Source: Maridesulfovibrio bastinii DSM 16055 (GTDB lineage: Bacteria; Desulfobacterota; Desulfovibrionia; Desulfovibrionales; Desulfovibrionaceae). Taken from it: a stretch of 64,000 nucleotides of DNA. Of the stretch, positions 10,629 through 19,030 are shown one piece after another. The notes beneath the pieces were generated by a model. That model ran no database searches, was not told where the DNA came from, and was given only the letters and a program-made list of their open reading frames with translations. The stretch spans positions 62,001 through 126,000 of the forward strand of contig NZ_AUCX01000007.1 of NCBI RefSeq assembly GCF_000429985.1, read 5' to 3'. The translations under genes and the position numbers were made by a program. Position 1 is the first letter of the stretch. Every line of letters begins with the position of its first letter.

Positions 10629-10644
10629 GGGCAATTTTTTACAA
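10629..10644. promoter_or_regulatory. Candidate AraC operator upstream of EamA gene
   Basis: The 16-bp GGGCAATTTTTTACAA is identical to 9605-9620 and lies just after the AraC stop codon, 67 bp before the EamA start. Interpreted as the regulator's second site. Confidence 0.5.
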
Positions 10645-10711
10645 TACCTGCTTTGCCGATGCCACTATAGCTGTAGCCACAATCAGTTAAATGGTATTGG
10701 AGAAAATAATT

Positions 10712-11617
10712 ATGAAAGCAGACAGCAGCATCCTACCCGTTATAGCCGTATTAGGTGCGGTTTTCCTTTGGGGAGGGTCATTCGCGGCAGCAAAGACCGC
10801 TCTTTCCTCTCTTGATCCGTGGACCGTAGTCTGGTTCAGGATGGTCCTCGGAGTTCTCGTAGGCCTTCCATTTCTTAAAAAGTTTTTCAGATTTCACTAT
10901 TGCAGGAAGGATTTGAAATATCTTGTCTTGATGGTTCTTTTTCAACCGTGCCTGTATTTTTTATTTGAGGCTTACGCTCTGACATATACTACTTCAGCAC
11001 AGGCCGGAGTTATCGCCGCGTCCGTGCCATTGCTTGTAAGTGTCGGGGCATGGCTGCTTTTTTCAGAAAAAATTACTTTTAAAACTGTTTTCGGTCTGCT
11101 CATATCCGTTGCCGGAGTATGTGTGCTGACCATGTCTGGCAGCAGCTCAGCCAATGCAGCCAATCCTCTTCTTGGTAATCTGCTGGAAATCTGCGCAATG
11201 ATCTGCACTGCGGGCTATATGCTTTTAATGAAAAAGATGAGTTCCAGCTACAGTCCTTTTGCTCTGACTTTTATTCAGACTCTTGGCGGGGCTGTTTTTT
11301 TTATTCCCGGAGCATTTAGAATGAACTGGAGCATGCACCTCTCATCTTCGCTCATTTTTTCTCTGCTGTTTCTCGGCTGCTTTGTTACTCTCGGAGCCTT
11401 CGGTCTTTATAACTATGCCATCAGCAGAATAAAGGCTTCCGAGGCCTCGGCATATATTAATCTTGTCCCTGTGGTCGCAGTCTGCCTTGGATGGATTTTT
11501 CTTGGAGAAGCCTTGAACCCTGTGCAAAGTGTTGCTTCGGTGGCTGTTTTATTCGGAGTCTGGATAAGTCAGGGCAGTGGGATGCGGAAAAAGAAGCTTG
11601 CTGTTGAGGTCGGATAA
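10712..11617 (+). CDS. EamA/DMT superfamily exporter
   Basis: A 301-residue integral membrane protein with about ten hydrophobic helices in two EamA repeats (first repeat with GAVFLWGGSFAAAKTALSSLDPWTVVWFR cut by helices, second beginning near SSSYSPFALTFIQTLGG). It belongs to the drug/metabolite transporter superfamily and probably exports a small metabolite. I chose the ATG at 10712 over the in-frame ATG at 10691, because TTGGAG at 10698-10702 is correctly spaced only for the downstream codon. It follows the AraC gene by 87 bp containing the shared candidate operator and is likely under that regulator. Confidence 0.88.
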   Translation: MKADSSILPVIAVLGAVFLWGGSFAAAKTALSSLDPWTVVWFRMVLGVLVGLPFLKKFFRFHYCRKDLKYLVLMVLFQPCLYFLFEAYALTYTTSAQAGVIAASVPLLVSVGAWLLFSEKITFKTVFGLLISVAGVCVLTMSGSSSANAANPLLGNLLEICAMICTAGYMLLMKKMSSSYSPFALTFIQTLGGAVFFIPGAFRMNWSMHLSSSLIFSLLFLGCFVTLGAFGLYNYAISRIKASEASAYINLVPVVAVCLGWIFLGEALNPVQSVASVAVLFGVWISQGSGMRKKKLAVEVG

Positions 11618-11713
11618 TCGGGAGTAAACCTGCGCCAGATTCTGACAGCAGATGACAAGTGCGCTGCTTATATTGTCTTTCATTAACAGTTAATGTTTAA
11701 CGGAGGACTGAAA

Positions 11714-11977
11714 TTGCAGAACGAGTTTTATGATGTTGTCCTTAGGGAAATGAATGCCGTGAGCTGCGGTAGCAAGTCTCCCGAAACAGCCGCTCTGGAT
11801 GTCTTGAAAGAGTTCTCGGCTGACAGGATTTATATCTCCAGCAGGTTTATACGCAAAAACAGCCTTGCTGAAAAAGTACTAAAACTCAAATCGTTAGGTG
11901 TCTCCAATGCTTGTATAGCTGAACGAACCGGAGTCACAATGCGCCATGTGCGCCGAATTTGCGCCGGATTGAACTGA
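11714..11977 (+). CDS. Small Mor-like helix-turn-helix protein
   Basis: An 87-residue protein read from the TTG at 11714, which has GGAGG at 11702-11706 with 7 nt spacing; the in-frame ATG at 11693 lies before this SD. The C-terminal half (IYISSRFIRKNSLAEKVLKL ... SNACIAERTGVTMRHVRRIC) matches the pattern of the Mor/C.ARVM transcription activator family of Mu-like phages: an IYI strand followed by an HTH with an RHVRRI recognition helix. Stand-alone Mor-like genes are common in bacteria and may be phage-derived. No other phage gene is nearby. It ends before a strong palindromic terminator. Confidence 0.7.
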   Translation: MQNEFYDVVLREMNAVSCGSKSPETAALDVLKEFSADRIYISSRFIRKNSLAEKVLKLKSLGVSNACIAERTGVTMRHVRRICAGLN

Positions 11978-12013
11978 GTATAACCGCGTAAGCGGGAGGC
12001 GCAATCCGATCCA

Positions 12014-12049
12014 CCGCGGAAACCGTAATTACGGTTTCCGCGGTTTTTA
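12014..12049 (+). terminator. Strong palindromic terminator after Mor-like gene
   Basis: A perfect 30-bp palindrome (12014-12043; arms of 13 bp, CCGCGGAAACCGT, around AATT) is followed by TTTTTAT. The T-tract orients it for the plus strand. The hairpin may also slow transcripts from the convergent tdh side, but there is no T-run on that side. Confidence 0.85.
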
Positions 12050-12106
12050 TTATAAAGATGCATGGTTACGTGAGGGGGTAGCCATACATTCATGCATTCA
12101 GTGCTG

Positions 12107-13144
12107 CTATTTGGTCCAGTCCAGTACGACTTTTCCAGACTGTCCTGAAGACATGACATCGAATCCTTTCTGGAAGTCGTCTATATCAAAGCGGTGGGTA
12201 ATAATAGGAGTTACATCAAGGTTTGATTGAAGCATGGAAGACATTTTGTACCATGTTTCAAACATTTCACGACCGTATATGCCCTTGAGTTTGAGTCCCT
12301 TGAAGACGACGTCAGTCCAGTTGATGGGAGTTTCATCAGGCATAATGCCAAGCATGGCTACGTTTCCGCCATTATTCATGAGTTTCAGCATATCCCTGAA
12401 TGCATGCTGGTTTCCGGACATTTCAAGACCAACATCGAAACCTTCTTCCATACCAAGTTCACCAAGAACTTCAGAAAGTTTTTCCTTGCCCACGTTTACG
12501 GTGCGGGTAGCTCCCATTTTATCAGCAAGGTCAAGGCGGTATTCATTCAAATCTGTTATGACGATGTGGCGTGCACCAACATGTTTGGCAATTGCCACTG
12601 CCATGATGCCTATCGGTCCTGCTCCGGTTATAAGAACATCTTCACCAACGAGGTCAAAGGATAATGCTGTATGCGTTGCATTCCCTAAAGGATCAAGAAT
12701 TGCTCCGACTTCATCGGGGATGGAATCGGAAAGTTTGAATACGTTTGAAGCGGGCACACTGACATATTCAGCAAAACATCCCGGACGGTTAACACCTATG
12801 CCCATAGTGTTGCGGCAGAGGTGGCGTTTACCGGCACGGCAGTTGCGGCAGTGACCGCAGGTGACATGCCCTTCGGCTGAAACTCTGTCCCCTATGGCAA
12901 GACCGTGGACTTCACTGCCGAGTTTTTCAATTGTACCGGCAAATTCATGTCCCACAACCATAGGAACCGGGATTGTGTCCTGAGACCATTTATCCCAGTT
13001 GTATATGTGTATATCAGTACCGCAGATTGCAGTTTTGTTTACTTTTATGAGGACATCATTGTGTCCGCATTCAGGAATTGGAACTTCTTCCATCCAGATT
13101 CCTTTTTCAGGAAACTTTTTAACAAGTGCTTTCATTGTGCTCAT
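12107..13144 (-). CDS. tdh: L-threonine 3-dehydrogenase
   Basis: A 345-residue zinc-dependent medium-chain dehydrogenase. Catalytic-zinc region [15 protein letters not shown] near 37; GHEFAG near 66; structural-zinc cysteines in [15 protein letters not shown] near 95-109; Rossmann motif GAGPIG near 173. It oxidises L-threonine to 2-amino-3-ketobutyrate with NAD+. The gene follows kbl by 20 nt in the same operon, so both steps of threonine to glycine plus acetyl-CoA are co-expressed. The gene divergent from the operon encodes an Lrp/AsnC regulator, which probably controls it. Confidence 0.97.
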   Translation of the reverse strand: MSTMKALVKKFPEKGIWMEEVPIPECGHNDVLIKVNKTAICGTDIHIYNWDKWSQDTIPVPMVVGHEFAGTIEKLGSEVHGLAIGDRVSAEGHVTCGHCRNCRAGKRHLCRNTMGIGVNRPGCFAEYVSVPASNVFKLSDSIPDEVGAILDPLGNATHTALSFDLVGEDVLITGAGPIGIMAVAIAKHVGARHIVITDLNEYRLDLADKMGATRTVNVGKEKLSEVLGELGMEEGFDVGLEMSGNQHAFRDMLKLMNNGGNVAMLGIMPDETPINWTDVVFKGLKLKGIYGREMFETWYKMSSMLQSNLDVTPIITHRFDIDDFQKGFDVMSSGQSGKVVLDWTK

Positions 13145-13164
13145 AGTTATATCCTGCCTTGATC

Positions 13165-14355
13165 TTATTTTATTATATCGAGTTCACGACCGATTTTGAT
13201 GAAAGCGTCAACAGCACGGTCAACCTGTTCAATTGTGTGTCCGGCAGACATCTGGGTTCTGATTCTGGCCTGACCCTTGGGCACAACAGGGAAACTGAAA
13301 CCGACAACATAAATGCCTTCACGCATCATGCCTTCAGCCATTTTCTGAGCCAGCACGGCGTCTCCAAGCATTACCGGAATGATCGGGTGGCAGCCGGGAA
13401 CAAGTTTGAAGCCTGCTTCTTCCATACGGGCGCGGAAGTGGTTGCTGTTGCGGACGAGGTTTTCTCGCAGTTCCGGGGTGTTGTCGATCATATCAAGCAC
13501 AGCAATTGATGTAGCTGCGATGACCGGTGCGAGGGTATTGGAAAAGAGGTAAGGGCGTGAACGCTGGCGAAGCCACTCAATGATTTCTTTACGGCCGGAG
13601 GTATAACCGCCTGAAGCTCCACCAAGAGCTTTACCAAGGGTACCTGTAATCAGGTCAACCCGGCCCATTACATCGCAGTATTCAGGAGTCCCGCGACCGT
13701 TTTCGCCAACAAAGCCTACTGCGTGTGAATCATCAACCATGACCAGAGCGTCATATTTGTCTGCAAGGTCGCAGATTGATTTAAGATCGGCGATGATTCC
13801 ATCCATTGAAAAAACGCCGTCTGTCGCAATAAGTTTGTAGCGGCAGTCTGATGCGGCTTTGAGCTGTTCTTCAAGATCGGCCATGTCATTATTTTTGTAA
13901 CGGAAACGTTTAGCCTTGCAGAGTCTCACTCCGTCAATGATTGAAGCATGATTGAGCTGATCGCTGATTACTGCGTCTTCAGGTCCGAGTATTGTTTCAA
14001 ACAGACCGCCGTTTGCGTCAAAGCAGGAACTGTAGAGGATGGTATCCTCTGTTCCAAGAAATTTGCTGATTTTGGTTTCCAGTTCTTTATGAATATTCTG
14101 TGTTCCGCATATAAATCTTACGGAAGACATTCCGAATCCGTATTTTTTAACGGCATCAGAGGCAGTTGCTATCAGGTCGGGGTTGTTTGCCAGACCAAGA
14201 TAGTTGTTTGCACAGAAATTCAGGACTTCACTTCCGTCATTGACGGTGATCTCAGCCTGCTGCTGAGAAGTGATGATTCTTTCATCTTTGTAAAGTCCGG
14301 TCTGTTTTAGTTCTTCAATCTGTTTTGAAAGTCCCTCAAGAAAAACTTTACTCAT
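13165..14355 (-). CDS. kbl: Glycine C-acetyltransferase (2-amino-3-ketobutyrate CoA ligase)
   Basis: A 396-residue PLP enzyme of the alpha-oxoamine synthase family. Visible motifs are [10 protein letters not shown] near 45, [15 protein letters not shown] near 211 and the PLP-lysine region [15 protein letters not shown] near 240. It cleaves 2-amino-3-ketobutyrate with CoA to glycine and acetyl-CoA. The frame runs further upstream to 14427, but the ATG at 14353-14355 is preceded by CGGAGGAAAAA, so I use this start; it gives the family's usual MSKVFLEGL-type N-terminus. It is the first gene of kbl-tdh. Confidence 0.97.
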   Translation of the reverse strand: MSKVFLEGLSKQIEELKQTGLYKDERIITSQQQAEITVNDGSEVLNFCANNYLGLANNPDLIATASDAVKKYGFGMSSVRFICGTQNIHKELETKISKFLGTEDTILYSSCFDANGGLFETILGPEDAVISDQLNHASIIDGVRLCKAKRFRYKNNDMADLEEQLKAASDCRYKLIATDGVFSMDGIIADLKSICDLADKYDALVMVDDSHAVGFVGENGRGTPEYCDVMGRVDLITGTLGKALGGASGGYTSGRKEIIEWLRQRSRPYLFSNTLAPVIAATSIAVLDMIDNTPELRENLVRNSNHFRARMEEAGFKLVPGCHPIIPVMLGDAVLAQKMAEGMMREGIYVVGFSFPVVPKGQARIRTQMSAGHTIEQVDRAVDAFIKIGRELDIIK

Positions 14356-14474
14356 TTTTTCCTCCGAAGTGATATAACTGTTTGATTGCTTATTTAGTAA
14401 AAAACAGCACATTAAAATTTGTGTCAAGATAAAATATTGTTAAAATATTATGGAACGCGCAAAAAAATGGCTTA

Positions 14475-14504
14475 TTGAAGTAAATAGTCAACTATTTTAT
14501 TCAA
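14475..14504. promoter_or_regulatory. Candidate Lrp/AsnC operator in kbl/regulator intergenic region
   Basis: An imperfect inverted repeat, TTGAAGTAAATAG (14475-14487) and CTATTTTATTCAA (14492-14504), with 11 of 13 bases paired and a 4-nt spacer. It lies between the divergent kbl-tdh operon and the AsnC-type gene, touching the -35 box of the latter. AT-rich dyads of about this size are typical Lrp-family sites; binding is inferred. Confidence 0.5.
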
Positions 14505-14534
14505 TTGACAGTTTTGTTATTGTGTATCTATTCT
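14505..14534 (+). promoter_or_regulatory. Predicted sigma-70 promoter of the AsnC-type gene
   Basis: TTGACA at 14505-14510 and TATTCT at 14529-14534 with an 18-bp spacer, about 50 bp before the GTG start. It abuts the dyad at 14475-14504, so regulator binding could control it. Confidence 0.45.
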
Positions 14535-14581
14535 TACTTCAAAATCAAAATTAAAGAATCATATACTATCTGGAGGTTCGC

Positions 14582-15061
14582 GTGAAGGAGAGGCCTTTGG
14601 CACTTGATGAAGTGGATTACAAAATTATTGAGGAATTACAGAAGAACGGCAGGGAATCTTATAAGAATATTGCCCGTAAGCTAGGCGTTTCTGATGGAAC
14701 TGTCCGGTTGCGCACCGAGCGTATGATAAGGAATAACTACCTGCGTATTTCAGCTTCGGTTAATCCTCTATATTTTGAAAACTCTCTCATTGCTCTAGTC
14801 GGTGTAAATCTGGAAGAACGCGCCAACAATGATATTATGGAAAAGATATCACAGTTGAGCGGCGTTCAGTCTGTTGTGAACGTTTCCGGTCGGTATGATC
14901 TTCTGGTCGAAGTTTTTGTTCCTTCCCGTAATGCTTTCCGTTCATTTATAGTTGACGATCTTTCACATGTGGGTGGAATCAAATCCACTGAAACATTCAT
15001 GTTTCTTGATGCATTGAACAAATGGGCTGCCCACCATAACGGGGACTCTGAAGAAATCTGA
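14582..15061 (+). CDS. Lrp/AsnC family transcriptional regulator
   Basis: A 159-residue regulator with an N-terminal AsnC-type winged HTH (residues 6-55: LDEVDYKIIEELQKNGRES, KNIARKLGVSDGTVRLRTERM) and a C-terminal RAM/ligand-binding domain (about 70-150, with NVSGRYDLLVEVF). Such proteins form octamers or dimers that sense amino acids. The GTG start has CTGGAGGTTCGC. Its divergent position next to kbl-tdh suggests control of threonine catabolism, with threonine, glycine or serine as possible effector (inference). Confidence 0.92.
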   Translation: MKERPLALDEVDYKIIEELQKNGRESYKNIARKLGVSDGTVRLRTERMIRNNYLRISASVNPLYFENSLIALVGVNLEERANNDIMEKISQLSGVQSVVNVSGRYDLLVEVFVPSRNAFRSFIVDDLSHVGGIKSTETFMFLDALNKWAAHHNGDSEEI

Positions 15062-15217
15062 TATCCAGCCTTTTTTACAAAATTATAAAAAATAGCCTTA
15101 TTTACCTTTTTTCGGTGTGTTAGAAGCTTTTTTGGGCTGTAGTCCGCACTTCAGCCTTTCTGCACAGAACACCCGGCGAGGAACTGTTGTGCTGTAAAAG
15201 TCGCGAATTGAAAATTT

Positions 15218-16123
15218 TTAACGCGATATTTTTTCCAGTTGCGGCTGGCGATAATCGAGACTCTTAGGTGTTTTTGGGGATTTCAGAATTTTTCTTCTGC
15301 GTTTTTGTTTAAGGTAATTATCGAGTTTATCCATTCGTTCTGTCCACGCTTTATAACGGCGATACGATTGAGTAAGTTCTTCATAATTGCCGCCGGGCCT
15401 ATCCTTTTCTATCCCTAAAAATTCCAGAATACTCTTTGAGTGCTGTCTGGGACGCTCTGTGTATGCTCTTAATTGGGCTCTTTTACGGTCAAGTTCTGCC
15501 GCGCTTTTAGATATGGTTGAATTTGTCTCAGCTGTTCTGTCGATAACTTTAATGACTGATATAAGATCTTCTATTCTTTGTGACCTGATATCGTCAGCAA
15601 AACTATCAACGGTAAGTGGCTCATACCCGAGGGATAGAAAGATATCATCTTCTGAATCAAGAACCGTAATGTCATAAATATTACGCTGTTCCTCTGAAGT
15701 GTACTCTTTTGTAAATGGATCGGACCACATCCGGTAGTCTTCTTTCTGATTTTCCTGAAGACTGAAGGTTCCGTTCTGTATGGCTCTAAGAATTGTTTTT
15801 AGAGCGGCGGAAGGCTCAACGTCTGAAGCTTCTTTCAGCGATCTTGATGTGTTAATTGTTCCCGGCTGTCCGAAGTTTTTTTTCAGGGGTGCTGCTTTTT
15901 TTCTGGATCTGAGATTCACAGGCTCTCTGTCAATGCGTTCAAAAACTTTTTTGAGTTCTGTAGCAGTGTTTTTAGCTGTGTTATATTTCTGATCTGTGTT
16001 TTTGTCCGATTCATTGTATGCTTTTGCACTCTGCTGCATAAAAATGAGCATAATTATAATTGCTATTGCTGTAATATTTAATATCGAAATTCCGGTCAAA
16101 ACTTTAGTTCTTTTTATCTGCAT
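15218..16123 (-). CDS. Hypothetical membrane-anchored protein, 301 aa
   Basis: No family recognised. A single N-terminal hydrophobic segment (about residues 9-29, ISILNITAIAIIIMLIF) follows the basic start MQIKRTK, so it is probably a signal anchor with the rest in the periplasm. The remainder is hydrophilic and predicted largely helical, with a Lys/Arg-rich C-terminus (KQKRRRKILKSPKTPKS). There are no cysteines in the mature part that I can see. It is divergent from the histidine kinase at 16330, separated by about 200 bp containing the inverted repeat TTTTGTAAAA (16174-16183) and TTTTACAAAA (16208-16217). Confidence 0.6.
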   Translation of the reverse strand: MQIKRTKVLTGISILNITAIAIIIMLIFMQQSAKAYNESDKNTDQKYNTAKNTATELKKVFERIDREPVNLRSRKKAAPLKKNFGQPGTINTSRSLKEASDVEPSAALKTILRAIQNGTFSLQENQKEDYRMWSDPFTKEYTSEEQRNIYDITVLDSEDDIFLSLGYEPLTVDSFADDIRSQRIEDLISVIKVIDRTAETNSTISKSAAELDRKRAQLRAYTERPRQHSKSILEFLGIEKDRPGGNYEELTQSYRRYKAWTERMDKLDNYLKQKRRRKILKSPKTPKSLDYRQPQLEKISR

Positions 16124-16329
16124 GATTCATGTTTAAATCTTTGAGTAAATCAGCGCAAGATTTCTATAAGCTGTTTTGTAAAATTATAACTATCCTGACT
16201 TTTGAAGTTTTACAAAAGTATTGTTGTTAACCCTGGATGCTGCCTTTTTTTGTCTTTAAAACGTTAATAAAATGTGGCAGTGTTAAATAGCCCGATTAAA
16301 GATTTAATTTCCTTTTATAAGGTGTGCTG

Positions 16330-18603
16330 ATGTTCGAGTTTTTAAAATTTAAACGTGATCAGGTTCTTTCATACCGTCTTCTCCTCTATATTATTTTATT
16401 CAGCACAATATTCACTATTTTCGGTACAAGTCTTCAGGTCTGGATAGATTACAAAAATGATGTTGGCGGAATCAGGGATGGCATGCGCCAGATTGGCGGA
16501 AGCTACTTTGATACTATTACTGCCAGTTTATGGGATATTAATCTTGAGCATGTTAGAATCCAGCTTGAGGGAATTCTTAAGTTGCCGGGTATGCGCTATA
16601 TTGAAGTTCGTGAAACTTCATTCGGATCATCTGATGTTGCTGTAAAAGTGGGCAAAAAACCTGAAAGTGGCGATACCATAAAACGTGTTTTCGATCTGAA
16701 TTACAATGTCGACGGGCGTTCTGTCAGGCTGGGTAAAATGCTTGTTGTTGCCTCCCTTGATGAAGTCTATTCACGCATCAAAAAGCGGGTGCTGGTTATA
16801 TTGATGACTCAAGGGGTTAAAATATTTATTCTTTCCCTGTTTATTATTGCCATCCTACATTATATGATCACCAGACATCTACAGGAACTGGCCGAATATG
16901 CTCGTGAAATAGACCTCAATCATCTGGACCGGGAATTTGTTCTCAGGCGTAGCAGAAAATATAAAAAGCCTGATGAATTCGACATGGTTGTAAAAGCCTT
17001 TAATGATATGCGGCGCAACCTTATAAGAGATATTGTCCAGCGCAAAAAGATTGAAGAAGCTCTCAGGGAGTCTAATAAAATTGTTGAAAACAGCCCTGTG
17101 GTTCTGTTTAAAGCTGATTATCATGAAGGCTGGCCGGTAAAACTGCTTTCTGAGAATATCAGCCAGTTTGGATACCTTGTTGCCGATTTTATTTCCGGAA
17201 AAATAAAATTTCTGGATATTGTTTACGAGGAAGATCGCAAAAAAGTTAAAAATGAAGTCGACTTTTACTGCCGGTGCGGCATTGATCATTTCAGGCAGGA
17301 GCTTAGGATTGTTACCGCTGATGGTAATGTTTCATGGATAGAGAATAGTGTTGTCTTAAATAGAGATGATTCCGGCGTTACCGGCTTTATGGGGATCATG
17401 ATGGATGTCACGGAGAGGAAAAAAGCCGGTAGTGAACTCTCCAACTTAAGAAATCTGCTGCAGAGTATTATCGATTCCATGCCGTCAGTGCTTGTCGGGG
17501 TAAATGGTGAAGGACGAATTATTCAGTGGAACAAATCAGCAAGGGAGCAGACCGGATTAAGCTGGAATGAAGTTAAGTTTCGTCCTTTGCAGGAGTTTCT
17601 GCCTGACCTGTATACGGAACTGGGTGATCTGGTTTTAAGTGGCAGTAATGGCGATATCACTGAAAAATTTAAAATTCCTGTCTCTCAGGACGGAGTGATC
17701 CATTATAAAGATGTAATCGTCTATCCTCTTCTTGATGATAATTCTGGAGGTGGATCAGTCATCCTTATCGATGATGTCACTGTTAAATCAAAGCTGGAAG
17801 AAATGATGGTGCAGACCGAAAAAATGATGTCTGTAGGCGGTCTTGCAGCGGGTATGGCCCATGAAATAAACAATCCTCTCGGGGCAATTTTGTCCGGAGT
17901 TCAGGGGACAGAACGAAGACTTTCACCTTCTCTTAAAAAGAATAGGGAAGTGGCTGAAGAACTTGGTGTGGATCTTAAAAAATTTCATGAATATTTAGAA
18001 GTTCGCGGAATTTTGGGATATCTGCGGGGAATAAGAGATGCCGGACAGCGGGCAGCTAAAATTGTCAGGAATATGCTTGAATTCAGCCGAAAGAGTGAGT
18101 CTGTAAGAGCACGGCATGAAGTTTCCGCAATTATGGAGAAGTCCCTTGATCTTGCTGCAAATGATTATGATTTGAAGAAGAAGCATGATTTCAAAACAAT
18201 TGATATTGTCAGAGATTATGAACAGAACCTGCCGGGAATTTATATAACCGAAACAGAGGTTGAGCAGGTTTTGCTGAATATCATGAAGAATGCGGCTCAA
18301 GCTTTAAGTGAAAAAGAATTTCCAAATGATGAAACTCCGTGCATCTGGCTGCGCACAAGGCGCGAAGGTGATTTTGTCCGCATAGAAATAGAGGACAATG
18401 GCCCCGGCATGGATGAAAAAACAAGAAAAAGAGTTTTTGAGCCTTTCTATACAACCAAGCCCGTGGGTGTCGGCACTGGACTTGGTCTTTCCGTTTCCTA
18501 CTTTATAATTACAAGAAATCATGACGGCCAGTTCCGTGTTGAATCAGAAAAAGGAAGAGGCACCAGATTTATTATACGCCTGCCTGTAAGCCCCTCGGCT
18601 TAA
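16330..18603 (+). CDS. PAS-containing membrane sensor histidine kinase
   Basis: A 757-residue sensor kinase. TM1 at about 14-34, a roughly 120-residue periplasmic sensor region, TM2 at about 160-180, HAMP to about 240, two PAS domains (about 245-365 ending in MMDVTERKKAG, and 370-490), then HisKA with the phospho-acceptor His511 in GMAHEINNPLGAIL, and HATPase_c with DNGPGMD, FEPFYTTKPVG and GLGLSVSY. It carries an unusually long HisKA-to-catalytic linker that is shared with the kinase truncated at the left edge. The ATG at 16330 has AAGG 7 nt upstream; the GTG at 16324 is less likely. No cognate response regulator is adjacent, so it is an orphan here. Confidence 0.92.
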   Translation: MFEFLKFKRDQVLSYRLLLYIILFSTIFTIFGTSLQVWIDYKNDVGGIRDGMRQIGGSYFDTITASLWDINLEHVRIQLEGILKLPGMRYIEVRETSFGSSDVAVKVGKKPESGDTIKRVFDLNYNVDGRSVRLGKMLVVASLDEVYSRIKKRVLVILMTQGVKIFILSLFIIAILHYMITRHLQELAEYAREIDLNHLDREFVLRRSRKYKKPDEFDMVVKAFNDMRRNLIRDIVQRKKIEEALRESNKIVENSPVVLFKADYHEGWPVKLLSENISQFGYLVADFISGKIKFLDIVYEEDRKKVKNEVDFYCRCGIDHFRQELRIVTADGNVSWIENSVVLNRDDSGVTGFMGIMMDVTERKKAGSELSNLRNLLQSIIDSMPSVLVGVNGEGRIIQWNKSAREQTGLSWNEVKFRPLQEFLPDLYTELGDLVLSGSNGDITEKFKIPVSQDGVIHYKDVIVYPLLDDNSGGGSVILIDDVTVKSKLEEMMVQTEKMMSVGGLAAGMAHEINNPLGAILSGVQGTERRLSPSLKKNREVAEELGVDLKKFHEYLEVRGILGYLRGIRDAGQRAAKIVRNMLEFSRKSESVRARHEVSAIMEKSLDLAANDYDLKKKHDFKTIDIVRDYEQNLPGIYITETEVEQVLLNIMKNAAQALSEKEFPNDETPCIWLRTRREGDFVRIEIEDNGPGMDEKTRKRVFEPFYTTKPVGVGTGLGLSVSYFIITRNHDGQFRVESEKGRGTRFIIRLPVSPSA

Positions 18604-18910
18604 GTATTATTTAATCAGGCCGATATAGTTTCGTGTATTCAAATCTATACTTTTGTATGGCCGTTAGTTCATGTTTTCGGGTTTTATTCTGATGGAATGC
18701 AATAGATTGTTTATAACAATAATATTATTGATTTAATAATTGTTGTTACGACTTAGCTTCACAGCTAAATTAGAGATACATTTTAGAATGTATCCTTTAG
18801 AGCTTCTATTGTGAATTTTATGTTAAATTTATGCATTGAGCTTTAAAGTTCTTTATACTGTTTATTTTGTCATAGTAGGGTCCGTTGCAATATTTATTTT
18901 TCAATAGGGA
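18604..18910. other. Intergenic region with two tandem dyads
   Basis: No gene seen. Two adjacent inverted repeats stand out: TTAGCT/AGCTAA (18753-18758, 18763-18768) and GATACATT/AATGTATC (18775-18782, 18787-18794), each with a 4-nt spacer. They could be operators or short hairpins of a leader RNA. The rest is AT-rich without clear signals. Confidence 0.35.
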
Positions 18911-19012
18911 ATGAAGAAAACTGTAGTTTTAGTTGTTGCTATAATTTTTGTGCTGATTTCGTTTCATGCGGAAGCAGTGTTGTCCGGTAGTATGACGATC
19001 AGTATTTTTTAA
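18911..19012 (+). CDS. Possible 33-aa secreted/membrane microprotein
   Basis: A short ORF, ATG at 18911 to TAA at 19010-19012. The translation starts MKKTVVLVVAIIFVLI and continues SFHAEA, which looks like a signal peptide with an AEA-type cleavage site, followed by only about 11 residues. AGGGA precedes the ATG but with spacing too short for an ideal SD. It sits 18 bp before the chemoreceptor at 19031. It could be a real small protein, a leader peptide, or the remnant of a secreted protein gene; I cannot decide. Confidence 0.3.
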   Translation: MKKTVVLVVAIIFVLISFHAEAVLSGSMTISIF

Positions 19013-19030
19013 AAAAATCGGGGGTTGAGA

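Noticed and set aside
12076-12088. 13-mer GGGTAGCCATACA also present inverted at 34392-34404
   Set aside because: A 13-mer repeat is expected by chance in 64 kb, and the two contexts (tdh 3' end and moaA leader) have no clear link.
16160-16220. TTTTGTAAAA / TTTTACAAAA inverted repeat as a terminator
   Set aside because: The loop is 24 nt, no T-tract follows, and it lies in a divergent promoter region; at most it is a regulator site.
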